From assembly GCF_018499875.1 (NCBI RefSeq), contig NZ_JAHBAY010000002.1:588886-652885 (forward strand): a stretch of 64,000 bases of DNA, given 5' to 3'. Source of the stretch: Kineosporia corallincola (GTDB taxonomy: Bacteria; Actinomycetota; Actinomycetes; Actinomycetales; Kineosporiaceae). The notes beneath the pieces were generated by a model, which was not told the DNA's origin, made no database searches, and saw nothing but the letters and a program-made list of their open reading frames with translations. Below, piece by piece: positions 35,221 through 43,672 of the stretch. Made by a program: the position numbers and the translations under genes. Position 1 is the first letter of the stretch. Each line of letters starts with the position of its first letter.

Positions 35221-36020
35221 CAGACCCCCCGCAGCGGCTCGAGTGCGTCGTCCCAGCGTGCCCGGACGTCCCGGGCAGTGGCGCCGAGATAGTGCATGCC
35301 CGCAGGGCTTTCCCTGGCCACGTAGTAGGCGCCGGTGCCGGCGTGGACGCTGCCCCAGGTCTCCCGGGGCGCGCCGTCGGCGGCGTCGAAGCGGGTGATC
35401 ACCGTCGACTTCTCGCAGACGGCCACCACGTACGGCGGGGCGGCCTCGGCCGCGGAGCCGTTCACCGGGGGAACCACCACGTCCAGGAACGGCCGCTCCT
35501 GAACGGGGTCGGTGGCACCGGACCATTCGGTGAGCACCCTCACCCAGTGATCCCGGTCGGCCAGGGTGAATTCGTGCACGCCGATCGGGGTGATCTTCTC
35601 GCCCAGCCACAGCCCTTCGGGGTGGCTGTACAGGACGTGCCACTGTGCCCGCCCCTGAGCCCGGTGCTCGGCGACCACCACGGTCGGCACCTGCCGCCGG
35701 AGGCTGAGCAGGGCCAGCAGGTCGGGGTCGGCCTCGAAGGTGATCTCGCCGGACTCCTCGTTGACCGGGATCGCCCGGTAGAGCCCTCGCGCGGTCAGCC
35801 CGCGCAGCGCAGCCACCACCGCCACCTGCCCCTCCTGCTGCGACAGGGCGGAGAACCAGGGGCTCGGCGCGAACGGGCGACCGTCCGCGGCGTCCAGCCC
35901 CACCAGCTCCTCGTCGGTGTAGCTGCCCAGCTCCAGCGGACCGGTGAGCGCCACGGTGAGCAGCTCGAGCCGGCTGGCGGCGACCTCGGCCGAGGGCTCG
36001 TCGACCAGTTCCGTACTCAT
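35220..36020 (-). CDS. EspG-like ESX secretion-associated protein
   Basis: 266 residues. Sequence and context (overlaps with ESX substrates on both sides) suggest the EspG chaperone group: LTEWSGATDP and AAPPYVVAVCEKSTVITRFD resemble the second half of EspG-like proteins, and the N-terminal half contains a winged-helix-like LSLRRQVPTVVVAEH region. EspG proteins bind and target ESX substrates in the cytosol. Assignment moderate. Overlaps the gene before by 4 bases and the gene after by 1 base. Confidence 0.55.
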   Translation of the reverse strand: MSTELVDEPSAEVAASRLELLTVALTGPLELGSYTDEELVGLDAADGRPFAPSPWFSALSQQEGQVAVVAALRGLTARGLYRAIPVNEESGEITFEADPDLLALLSLRRQVPTVVVAEHRAQGRAQWHVLYSHPEGLWLGEKITPIGVHEFTLADRDHWVRVLTEWSGATDPVQERPFLDVVVPPVNGSAAEAAPPYVVAVCEKSTVITRFDAADGAPRETWGSVHAGTGAYYVARESPAGMHYLGATARDVRARWDDALEPLRGV

Positions 36021-37321
36021 CCGAACATGCCCTTCCAGAGTTTCTTGGCGCTGTCGCCCACCACGACGGCCGCATCGCCGACCGCGTCGGCCCCGGTCGA
36101 GAGCGCGTGTCCGATCGCCTCACGGTTCTCGTAGGCCCAGGCCCCGGCCGCCACCAGCCCCGCCCCCACCACGACGACCGGCAACGCCGGGCCGGAGGCC
36201 AGCCCGAAGGCGAGCGCCGTGGCCGCCCCGCCGCTGATGATCGAGGCGCCACCACCGATGCCCCGGGCCACCCGGTCGTCGGTGGCCGACTCGGTGTCGG
36301 TGATCGCGGAGTAGATGTCCGCCCCGCCGGAGACCACCGCCACCGGTCCGGCCACCTTGGCCATCACCGGAGTGACCTTGCGGAACGGCTTGGTCAGCTT
36401 GTCCAGCTTGCCGACCTTACCGAGGACGTCGGCCTCGGACAGCTTCGGGAACGTCTTCAGCAGTTCTTTCATCGCCGGCCCGTCGCCCTTGAGCTTGCGC
36501 AGCGATTTGTACAGCAGCTGGGCCCGCTTGGCGTCGAGCTGGCTCTGCCGAACGTCCAGCGGCAGGCCGGCGCCCTTCTTGTAGAGCTTGAGGGCGTCCT
36601 TCTCCAGCTTGGTGTATTGCTTGAGCACCTTCGGGTCGGACAGGTCCGGGGAGGCGCCCTTGAGCGCCTGGTACTTGCTCAGGGCCTGGAGATACTGGGC
36701 CCGTTCTGGAACGGCCGAGGACGGGGCCAGGCCGTAGCGGGCCAGCACCACGGCCATGCTGACTTTCCCTGCCTTCTTGGCCAGGCCGGTCAGGGGCGAG
36801 TAGGTGTTCCAGTAGGAGATCAGCGGCCCCAGGCCGTCGGTCAGGTGGTCGTCGAGCGTCTGCCCCTTGGTCAGCGCCGCCTCGACCAGCCGAACACCCT
36901 CGTCCACATAGTCCTGGCGCTCGCGCGCGTAGACGCCCGCGTCGGCCGGGTCGCCGAACACGGTCGGTGGGGTCACCGCGTCGCTCACCGTGCCGGAGTG
37001 GGCGATGCTCAGGCCCTTGCGGGAGGCGTAGTCCTCGGCGTCACCGACCGCCCGGACCACGCCCGCCATCTCGTCGGCGGCATCGGCCAGGGCCTTGCGC
37101 AGCGAGGCCACCGAGTCGATGTGCTCGGCCAGGGTCTTGGTGAGCACCTCGGCGGCCTGCCGGGCCGCCTGCCCGGCGGTGCCGTCCCAGGTCGCCGGGC
37201 TGGCGTTCGGCAGGGCCTCCTCGACCCGCTGCAATTCGTCCTCGATCCGCCGGGCCTCCCGGAAGCCGTTCTCCAGCGGTTCTTCCTTCCAGGTCTTCAG
37301 CTGGCCCCAGGGGACGCTCAT
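36017..37321 (-). CDS. WXG-motif protein with hydrophobic C-terminal tail (putative type VII substrate)
   Basis: 434 residues from the ATG at 37321; upstream in-frame codons belong to the overlapping gene. Residues 1-110 form a helical hairpin with W45-D-G47, the WXG turn. Residues 220-330 are a lysine-rich helical region (KQYTKLEKDALKLYKKGAGL). Residues 330-434 are glycine/alanine-rich and hydrophobic (VAGPVAVVSGGADIYSAIT, GLASGPALPVVVVGAGLVAA), able to enter membranes. It resembles LXG/WXG-type effectors without a recognised toxin domain. ATGA overlaps at both ends. Confidence 0.7.
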   Translation of the reverse strand: MSVPWGQLKTWKEEPLENGFREARRIEDELQRVEEALPNASPATWDGTAGQAARQAAEVLTKTLAEHIDSVASLRKALADAADEMAGVVRAVGDAEDYASRKGLSIAHSGTVSDAVTPPTVFGDPADAGVYARERQDYVDEGVRLVEAALTKGQTLDDHLTDGLGPLISYWNTYSPLTGLAKKAGKVSMAVVLARYGLAPSSAVPERAQYLQALSKYQALKGASPDLSDPKVLKQYTKLEKDALKLYKKGAGLPLDVRQSQLDAKRAQLLYKSLRKLKGDGPAMKELLKTFPKLSEADVLGKVGKLDKLTKPFRKVTPVMAKVAGPVAVVSGGADIYSAITDTESATDDRVARGIGGGASIISGGAATALAFGLASGPALPVVVVGAGLVAAGAWAYENREAIGHALSTGADAVGDAAVVVGDSAKKLWKGMFG

Positions 37322-37737
37322 GAGCCCTGCCCCGTCGGCACCGGGGTCGGCGTGGGCCCGGCCGCCGGGGTGGGGGCGCCCGGCGTGGTCGTAGCGCTCG
37401 GCCACCCGGGTGCCGGGGCACTGCCGGGGGTCGGCGGGACATCGGGGGTCTGGATGTTTTGGTAGTCCTGTGCACCTCGCCGGTCCGAGCCGCGATACCC
37501 GGCTGCTGCCACGTCGAGTGCCACCCCGTAGCCGTCCGCCGCGAGGGACCAGTTCCTGAGCGTCCCCTCCAGGGTCGCCTGCACCGCCTCGATCAGGGCC
37601 GCCGCAGTACTGCCCGGCATCGCCCCCTTCACCGGGCCGATGTCCGGTTTGATCGCCGCGGCATCATCGGCCAGCGCCCGGGCCTTGTCACCGGCCTGGT
37701 TCATCTCACCGGGCTTCGCCCGGAAACTCTCCACCAT
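37318..37737 (-). CDS. EspC/WXG100-like small ESX protein
   Basis: 139 residues from the ATG at 37737. The first 95 residues are helical (AKPGEMNQAGDKARALADDA and LIEAVQATLEGTLRNWSLAA) and fit the EspC-type/WXG100 secretion-target group. The C-terminal 40 residues are a Pro/Thr/Ala-rich disordered tail. First gene of the four-gene set, so probably the partner of the WXG protein that follows. No EccC, EccD or mycosin gene lies in the window. Confidence 0.65.
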   Translation of the reverse strand: MVESFRAKPGEMNQAGDKARALADDAAAIKPDIGPVKGAMPGSTAAALIEAVQATLEGTLRNWSLAADGYGVALDVAAAGYRGSDRRGAQDYQNIQTPDVPPTPGSAPAPGWPSATTTPGAPTPAAGPTPTPVPTGQGS

Positions 37738-38052
37738 TTCCGCCCCCCTCGGGCACCCCACCACGAAGGTTGCACTGTACTGAAAAGTAGTGAACGGCCC
37801 AAGCCGTTCATCGGGCACGATTACGGTGGCGCCGAGGCCGGCGAAAGAATGTCTGGTTCAGCGGGTTGCGCTGCCACGATGACGGAAACCCTGACCTGTT
37901 GAACACTTCAGGAGCCCCGCCCTCCGCCGGTGGCCTCCCCGAGCCGGGCCGGCAGCGCCCGCACCCTGTTCATGTAGGTGAACTGCCCTGTCAGGACGGC
38001 CGATTCGGTGGCCCACCCAGCTCGGCGCGCCGTTCGGCCACGGCCGGCCGGG
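37738..38052. other. intergenic region upstream of the ESX-type operon
   Basis: About 315 bases. It should contain the operon promoter, but no clear -35/-10 pair or ribosome-site-linked small frame was found. Confidence 0.35.
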
Positions 38053-38652
38053 TCAGCCCCAGTCCGGCGCGGCCACCGGCAGGGCGGTGGCTCCTTCCGG
38101 CCGGAACCCGTCGAAAATGATGGCCAGGTAACGCTTCCAGCTGTCGGGCGACGGGTTCGGCAGGAAGTCGACGGCGTGCACGGGGGTGCACATGAGCGCG
38201 AACACGTCCGTTCCCGTGAGGTCGGGCCGAATCGCCTTCGCCTCCTGCGCCTTCGTGACCAGGGCAGTGATGGTGGCGTGCAGTTCGTCGCGGAGTGCGA
38301 GCACCCGGGAGTCGTTCCCGGTGATCGATTGCAGGAACAGCAGGTCGTTCTGCCGGATGTTGTCCGCAGTCTCGGTCAGCAGTTGCAGCAGCGCCGCCCC
38401 GGGGTCGCTGGCGGTCAGCAGTCGCTCGGCGATGGCGATGAGGGCGGCGAAATGCCCGCTGACGATGGCCGCGATCAGGTCTTCCTTAGTGGCGAAGTGG
38501 CGGAAGATCGTCCCCTTGGCCACCCCTGCCCGCCGGGCGATGTCCGCGACCGAGGCGTCCAATCCCTTCTCGGTGAACTCCTCCTCGGCGGCGGCCAGGA
38601 GAAGTTCGCGGTTGCGGGTCGCGTCCGCGCGTTGGTTGCGTCCTGTCGGCAC
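38053..38652 (-). CDS. TetR-family transcriptional regulator
   Basis: 199 residues. HTH: SVADIARRAGVAKGTIFRHF, then ATKEDLIAAIVSGHF. It belongs to the group with a C-terminal domain like SbtR. Divergent from the SDR at 38770, with two matching palindromes between. Confidence 0.88.
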   Translation of the reverse strand: MPTGRNQRADATRNRELLLAAAEEEFTEKGLDASVADIARRAGVAKGTIFRHFATKEDLIAAIVSGHFAALIAIAERLLTASDPGAALLQLLTETADNIRQNDLLFLQSITGNDSRVLALRDELHATITALVTKAQEAKAIRPDLTGTDVFALMCTPVHAVDFLPNPSPDSWKRYLAIIFDGFRPEGATALPVAAPDWG

Positions 38653-38669
38653 TGCCCCATCCTACAAGT

Positions 38670-38683
38670 TGACCGCTCGGTCA
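38670..38683. promoter_or_regulatory. TetR operator 1, TGACCG-CT-CGGTCA
   Basis: Perfect 6-base-arm palindrome 18 bases upstream of the TetR start. The GACCGnnCGGTC core is the classic TetR-type operator. Confidence 0.8.
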
Positions 38684-38710
38684 TTTTAGAGTTACGGTCC
38701 CCGAGTCAAC

Positions 38711-38726
38711 ATGACCGAGCGGTCAT
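38711..38726. promoter_or_regulatory. TetR operator 2, ATGACCG-AG-CGGTCAT
   Basis: Second copy with 7-base arms, 44 bases before the SDR start. Centres are about 42 bases apart, four helical turns, which permits binding on one face of the DNA. Confidence 0.8.
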
Positions 38727-38769
38727 CTTATCGTCGCGCCGGTCTCTTCTCCTCATCGAGGGACTTCCC

Positions 38770-39504
38770 ATGCAGATTTCCGGTGCCACTGCCCTGGTCA
38801 CGGGGGCCAACCGCGGTCTCGGCCGCCAGTTCGCGATCGAGCTGCACCGTCGTGGGGCCAAGGTCTACGCCACCGCCCGCCGCCCCGAGCAGGTCGACGT
38901 CCCCGGCGTCGAGGCACTGCGTCTGGACATCACCGACCAGAGCTCCGTGGAGGAGGTGGCCGCAACCGCCGGCGACGTCGACCTCCTGATCAACAATGCG
39001 GCCTTCACCGGCGGCGGGAACTTCCTGACCGGCGACCCGCGCGACATCCGGGAGACGATGGAATCGAACTACTTCGGCACCCTGGCCATGATCCGGGCCT
39101 TCGCTCCCGTGCTCGCCCGCAACGGCGGCGGGGCCGTGCTGAACGTCCTGTCCGGGGTCGCCTGGCAGACCGTCGTCGGCAACACCTCCTACGCCGCGGC
39201 CAAGTCCGCGGAGTGGAGCCTGACCAACGGGGTCCGCATCGAGCTGGCCGACCAGGGAACCCTGGTCTCCGCCCTCGTGCCCGGGCTGATCGACACGCCC
39301 ACGCTGCGAGAGTTCTGCGCGAACCTCGGGGTCCCTCTCGCCGAGGCCGCGATGGTGAAGCCGGCCGAGCTGGTGAAGCGGGCCCTGGACGGGATCGAGC
39401 AGGGGGAGATCGAGATCCTGGACCGGGTGGCGGCCTCCATGAAGGCGGCCCTCCCCGGACCGCCGGTCGCCTTCGACCTGGTCTCGGCCGCATCGGGGAG
39501 CTGA
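38770..39504 (+). CDS. short-chain dehydrogenase/reductase
   Basis: 244 residues from the ATG at 38770. ALVTGANRGLGRQFAIELHR, VDLLINNAAFTGGG, VLNVLSGVAWQ and the catalytic YAAAK are present, so a classical SDR with all key residues. The substrate is unknown. Controlled most likely by the divergent TetR through two palindromes. Confidence 0.89.
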   Translation: MQISGATALVTGANRGLGRQFAIELHRRGAKVYATARRPEQVDVPGVEALRLDITDQSSVEEVAATAGDVDLLINNAAFTGGGNFLTGDPRDIRETMESNYFGTLAMIRAFAPVLARNGGGAVLNVLSGVAWQTVVGNTSYAAAKSAEWSLTNGVRIELADQGTLVSALVPGLIDTPTLREFCANLGVPLAEAAMVKPAELVKRALDGIEQGEIEILDRVAASMKAALPGPPVAFDLVSAASGS

Positions 39505-39629
39505 GGGCAGCCCTCCCCCCACAGCAGCCTCGTGCAGGCGTGCTGATGTGAGCCGGCCCGGCCGGGAACGCGCCGGGGTGTGTCGCTGTTGTGCATCGTG
39601 GCCAGCCGAACAGCGTGAAGGACAGTGAG

Positions 39630-40142
39630 ATGACGACTGCGACAGAGACCGCGATCCTCGCCGGTGGGTGCTTCTGGGGAGTACAGGAGCTGGTGCGCAA
39701 GCTTCCGGGGGTCGTCAGCACCCGGGTCGGCTACACCGGCGGCGACGTCCCCAATGCCACGTACCGCAACCACGGCACCCACGCCGAGGCGATCGAGATC
39801 GTCTTCGACCCCTCGGCGACCACCTACCGTGACCTTCTGGAGTTCTTCTTCCAGATCCACGACCCCTCGACCAAGGACCGTCAGGGCAACGACATCGGCA
39901 CCTCGTACCGGTCGGCGATCTTCTACACCAGCGACGAGCAGAAGCGCGTCGCCGAGGACACCATCGCCGACGTCGACGCCTCCGGCCTGTGGCCCGGCAA
40001 GGTCGTCACCGAGGTGACCGCGGCCGGCCCGTTCTGGCAGGCCGAGCCCGAGCACCAGGACTACCTCCAGACCTACCCCAACGGCTACACCTGCCACTTC
40101 GTCCGGCCCGGCTGGAAGCTTCCGCACCGCGCGAACGCCTGA
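39630..40142 (+). CDS. msrA: peptide methionine (S)-S-oxide reductase
   Basis: 170 residues. It has the catalytic motif [11 protein letters not shown] with the nucleophilic Cys, [37 protein letters not shown] and [10 protein letters not shown], all standard MsrA features. It repairs oxidised methionine (S-sulfoxide) with thioredoxin. It lacks a C-terminal MsrB fusion. The DUF427 gene follows after 26 bases and probably shares the transcript. Confidence 0.95.
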   Translation: MTTATETAILAGGCFWGVQELVRKLPGVVSTRVGYTGGDVPNATYRNHGTHAEAIEIVFDPSATTYRDLLEFFFQIHDPSTKDRQGNDIGTSYRSAIFYTSDEQKRVAEDTIADVDASGLWPGKVVTEVTAAGPFWQAEPEHQDYLQTYPNGYTCHFVRPGWKLPHRANA

Positions 40143-40168
40143 CCACCCCAGGAGAGGAGCCAGCCTTC

Positions 40169-40546
40169 ATGGCCGACAAGCCGGTCAAGCAGCCCGGACC
40201 CGACCACCCGATCACCGTCACCCCGTCCCCCGAGCACGTGGTGGTCACGGTGGCGGGCAGGACCGTGGCGGACACCCACCGGGCCCTGACCCTCCAGGAA
40301 GCGGACTATCCAGCGGTCCAGTACATCCCGATGGACGACGTGGACCAGACGCTGCTGGAGCGCACCGCCACCAGCACCTACTGCCCCTACAAGGGGGACG
40401 CGAGTTACTACTCGATCCCCGTCGGCGGGCAGAGGTCGGTGGACGCCCTCTGGGTCTACGAGAGCCCCTACGATGCCGTGGCCGGCATCAAGAACCACGT
40501 GGCCTTCTACCCGGACCGGGTGGACAGCATCGCGATCAGCGCCTGA
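40169..40546 (+). CDS. DUF427 family protein
   Basis: 125 residues from the ATG at 40169, with GGAGAGGAG upstream. DUF427 blocks: VVVTVAGRTVADTHRALTLQ, PAVQYIPMDDVDQTLLER and STYCPYKGDASYYSI, ending VESPYD-like and VAFYPDRVD. Small beta-rich fold, biochemical function unknown. It sits downstream of msrA, and a strong hairpin closes the unit. Confidence 0.88.
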   Translation: MADKPVKQPGPDHPITVTPSPEHVVVTVAGRTVADTHRALTLQEADYPAVQYIPMDDVDQTLLERTATSTYCPYKGDASYYSIPVGGQRSVDALWVYESPYDAVAGIKNHVAFYPDRVDSIAISA

Positions 40547-40576
40547 CGCGCTAGCGAAACCGACCCCATGAGTACG

Positions 40577-40618
40577 GTGATGGTGGACGCCCGACGCGAG
40601 TTGGGCGTCCACCATCAC
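40577..40618. terminator. 16-bp perfect hairpin after msrA-DUF427
   Basis: Arms 40577-40592 (beginning GTGATGGTGGACGCCC) and 40603-40618 are perfectly complementary with a 10-base loop. It lies 30 bases after the DUF427 stop. There is no T-run, so a factor-independent terminator of the actinobacterial I-shaped type is likely. Confidence 0.75.
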
Positions 40619-40954
40619 TCAGTTTCGGGGAACACTTCCCTCGCTCCCGCGACGGAGCATCTCCCGTACCGCTTACACGGCAAGGACTTCCAGGCTTCCG
40701 GTGACGAGCCACATCGTCGCCCGTCGACCTCGGCATCGATGCAGGCCGCACATGCAGCACGTGCGTGGTCGATCCGGCCGGTGCCCCGAGCCCGGCCAGC
40801 GCGGCGCAGGCCCGGTCGACATCCTCCCGCACCCACTCACGGATCCGCCCGCCCGGCATCGATTTCACGACGTCGCTGCCTCCCCCGCTCATGTTCGATG
40901 CCAGGGCCTGGCACACGACCTGCCCACCCGGGGAATGCCAGGCCGGAATGCGCG
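40619..40954. other. no gene recognised
   Basis: About 335 bases. A minus-strand frame with MPGGRIREWVREDVDRACAA reads like protein and may be a relic, but no start or family could be supported. Confidence 0.35.
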
Positions 40955-41009
40955 TTGACAGGCCCAGACACCGACTGTACCTTTCAGTACACGTCGTACC
41001 GATCGGTAC
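40955..41009 (+). promoter_or_regulatory. promoter with perfect 14-bp palindrome
   Basis: TTGACA at 40955-40960, a 17-base spacer and TACCTT at 40978 form a plausible promoter. Just downstream, GTACCGATCGGTAC (40996-41009) is a perfect 14-base palindrome, a good operator for the TetR encoded second in the operon. Confidence 0.6.
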
Positions 41010-41036
41010 ATACTCCAGCTCTGAAAGGTTCGCGTC

Positions 41037-41504
41037 ATGTCTCGTCCTCCTCTCCCGCCCTTCACCGAAGCCAGCGCCACCCTTAAGGCCCGCATCGCCG
41101 AAGACGCCTGGAACACCCGCGATCCCGAGCGCATCTCCCTCGCGTACAGCGAGGACAGCTGGTGGCGTAACCGGTCGACCTTCGTGCAGGGTCGTGCGGC
41201 CATAGTCGAGTTCCTCGCCGGCAAGTGGGAGCGTGAACTCGACTACCGGCTCATCAAGGAACTGTGGGCCTACACCGGCGACGTCATCGCCGTGCGCTTC
41301 GCGTACGAGTACCACGATGCCGCCGGCCAGTGGTTCCGGGCCTACGGCAACGAGAACTGGCGCTTCGACCAGGACGGGCTCATGACCCACCGCCACGCGA
41401 GCATCAACGACGTCGCCATCGAGGAGTCCGAGCGCAAGTTCTTCTGGGACACTTCAGGCCCCCGCCCGGCGGATCACCCGGGCCTGAGCGAACTCGGACT
41501 CTGA
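41037..41504 (+). CDS. DUF1348 / NTF2-like protein
   Basis: 155 residues. Signature blocks are [81 protein letters not shown] and RKFFWD. This is the DUF1348 group of NTF2-fold proteins, function unknown. First gene of a two-gene operon with a TetR whose ATG overlaps its stop (TGATG). Confidence 0.9.
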   Translation: MSRPPLPPFTEASATLKARIAEDAWNTRDPERISLAYSEDSWWRNRSTFVQGRAAIVEFLAGKWERELDYRLIKELWAYTGDVIAVRFAYEYHDAAGQWFRAYGNENWRFDQDGLMTHRHASINDVAIEESERKFFWDTSGPRPADHPGLSELGL

Positions 41505-42070
41505 TGGCACGAACTGTTCTCGACCGCTCGGACGCGGTCCGCGCCCTGGCCGGCATCTTCCGCAAGAGGGGCTTCGAAAGCGCTTCTCTGTCCGTCATCC
41601 AGCGGGAGGCCGGCCTCGGGCGCGGCAGCCTCTACCACTTCTTCCCCGAGGGGAAGACGGACATGGCCCGCGCCGTCCTCGAGCAGGTGGACGAGTGGTT
41701 CGAGGAGAAGATCTTCACTCCCCTGCGCACCACCACCGACGCCACGCAGGCGATCGAGGTGATGTCGCGGGAGGTGGCCGACTACTTCATCTCCCGCGAG
41801 AGGGTGTGCCTGTTCGCCGCGATGACGCTGGGCCAGGAACAGGAGACCTTCGCCGAAGAGGTCCGGGCCTACTTCACCGAGTGGGTCGACGCCCTCGCCC
41901 AGGCACTGCGTACCGGCGGGCTCCCGTCTCAGGAAGCGGCCGACCGTGCCCTGGACGCGGTCGCCGCCATCCAGGGCGGGCTGATCCTGGCCCGCGCATA
42001 CGGCGACGACGCCACGTTCCTCGGAATCGTCGCTCGCGCGAAACAGAAACTGCTCTCCCCCGCCCCCTGA
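41504..42070 (+). CDS. TetR-family transcriptional regulator (TetR_C LmrA-like)
   Basis: 188 residues. HTH: SLSVIQREAGLGRGSLYHFF, then PEGKTDMARAVLEQV, the YHFFPxGK variant of LmrA/YxaF-type regulators. It is co-directional with and coupled to the DUF1348 gene, so it is probably autoregulated through the palindrome at 40996. Confidence 0.87.
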   Translation: MARTVLDRSDAVRALAGIFRKRGFESASLSVIQREAGLGRGSLYHFFPEGKTDMARAVLEQVDEWFEEKIFTPLRTTTDATQAIEVMSREVADYFISRERVCLFAAMTLGQEQETFAEEVRAYFTEWVDALAQALRTGGLPSQEAADRALDAVAAIQGGLILARAYGDDATFLGIVARAKQKLLSPAP

Positions 42071-42281
42071 GGGGGGCTGACGTGACCACGTCCGACCTCC
42101 ACGGACTGCTGCCGTGATCAAACCAGACGATCAGGCTTCACGCCGGAGCCGCGAGAAGGCGCTCTGCCGACCCGGCCTTCCCTTGCCTCGGGTACGGGTG
42201 ACTGGCGGCCTCGGCCACGACGGCCCGGCCGGCGCGACCCCCGGCGCCGGTGGCGACGACCGGGGAAATCGGGGCAGGTGG

Positions 42282-43412
42282 TCATCGCGCCGCCGGGATC
42301 TCGAAGCCGCTGAACAGCAGAACGGCCAGCAGCAGGGCGAGCAGGACGTTGACCACCGTCGCGGCCGCGAAGACCGCGACCGGGCGCCAGCCGGCCTCGC
42401 GCAGGGCTCCCACCCGGAACTCCAGGCCGATACTGACGAAGGCCAGGATCAGGAACCAGATCCGCAGGTCGTTGACGACCGCGATGTGCTCCTTGCCCTC
42501 CCCCGACGAGACCTGGCCGAGGTAGACCGTGGCGATCACCGAGGCGGCGATGAAACCGATGACGAACTTCGGGAAACGACGCCACAGTTCGCCGGGGCCG
42601 GGCCGGGGCGCATCCGGTGTGCGGTCGACGCGGTAGGCGAAGTACGCGGCCAGGCCCACCGCCACCACCCCGATGAGGGCGTTCTGGGTGACCTTGACGA
42701 TGCTGGCGATCGCGAGCGGCCCCTCGCCCGCGAGCGTTCCGGCAGCGGTGACGGCGGCAGTGGTGTCGATGTTGCCGCCGATCCAGGCGCCCGCGACCGC
42801 GTCGTCCAGGTTCAGGACGTCGGCCAGCCAGGGCAGCAGGAAGATCGAGGGCAGGGCGAAGGCGATCACCAGGCTGGCGGCGTAGGCGAGCTGTTCCTTG
42901 CGGGCCTGAACGGCGCCGGCGGCGGCGATCGCCGCGCTCACCCCGCAGATCGCCACCGCGGAGGCCAGCAGGGCCCGCAGTTTGTCGTCGAGCCCGAGAC
43001 GGCCGCCCAGCCACCAGGTGAACCCGAACACCAGGCTGATGAGCAGGACCGCCTGCACGATCGAGCGGCCCGCGGCGTCGACGATCAGCTTCAGGTCGAT
43101 CGAGGCACCGAGCAGAACCAGGCCGGTCTTGATGAAGAACTCGGTGCGGAAACCGTCGGCGAGCCGGTCGCGCAGGCCGGTCAGGGTCAGGACGGCGTTC
43201 CCGGCGAGACCGAGAAGGATGGCGTAGACGGGGTATTCGACGGCGGAGGCGATGTCGTCGAAGGACGTGTCCTGCGCCCAGTCCGGCACCGACTCGTTCA
43301 GGTAGTGGGTCAGCCAGCCGAGCAGGAGCACCACGACGACGCCGAGGGCGAACCAGGTTCCCCGGGAACGGATCTCGGCCGGGAAGCGGGACGTGCGAAC
43401 GGTCTCGGTCAT
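42282..43412 (-). CDS. YeiH-type putative sulfate exporter
   Basis: 376 residues, about ten hydrophobic helices. It has family blocks FFIKTGLVLLGASIDLKLIV, LLASAVAICGVSAAIAAAGA, GAWIGGNIDTTAAVTAAGTL and VKVTQNALIGVVAV, as in the UPF0324/Cons_hypoth698 exporters. The role in sulfate or sulfite export is inferred for the family from sulfonate-degradation loci. The ATG overlaps the stop of a 54-residue membrane protein by one base. Confidence 0.9.
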   Translation of the reverse strand: MTETVRTSRFPAEIRSRGTWFALGVVVVLLLGWLTHYLNESVPDWAQDTSFDDIASAVEYPVYAILLGLAGNAVLTLTGLRDRLADGFRTEFFIKTGLVLLGASIDLKLIVDAAGRSIVQAVLLISLVFGFTWWLGGRLGLDDKLRALLASAVAICGVSAAIAAAGAVQARKEQLAYAASLVIAFALPSIFLLPWLADVLNLDDAVAGAWIGGNIDTTAAVTAAGTLAGEGPLAIASIVKVTQNALIGVVAVGLAAYFAYRVDRTPDAPRPGPGELWRRFPKFVIGFIAASVIATVYLGQVSSGEGKEHIAVVNDLRIWFLILAFVSIGLEFRVGALREAGWRPVAVFAAATVVNVLLALLLAVLLFSGFEIPAAR

Positions 43413-43576
43413 CAGGGCACCAGCCCGTCGGTGACGACGCCGGCCAGGACCAGGACGATCAGGATCAGGCCGACCGCAGTGGCCAGCCAGTCCTCGTTCA
43501 GGGCCCAGCGACGCCGGGTCTCGACATCAGGATCAGGACGACCGGCAGGTTCGGCAGCAGGATCGGTTCCGGACAC
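43412..43576 (-). CDS. 54-residue single-TM protein coupled to the YeiH exporter
   Basis: It starts at the GTG at 43576 (GGAGG 6 bases upstream) and ends TGATG with the exporter. A polar, proline-rich N-terminus is followed by RRRWALNEDWLATAVGLILI and VLVLAGVV, one transmembrane helix. The EDWLAxxxGLxL pattern resembles the N-terminal segment found fused to YeiH-type exporters in other bacteria. It may therefore be a detached first helix or small subunit of the exporter (inference). Third codon positions are strongly GC, supporting translation. Confidence 0.68.
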   Translation of the reverse strand: MSGTDPAAEPAGRPDPDVETRRRWALNEDWLATAVGLILIVLVLAGVVTDGLVP

Positions 43577-43672
43577 GGCACGCCTCCATGGATCGCAGAA
43601 CGGACGACGGAGTGCATTGCGGATCGGGCGGTCCGACCAGTCTGATGTTCTCGACAGGATTGGTCAAGATAA

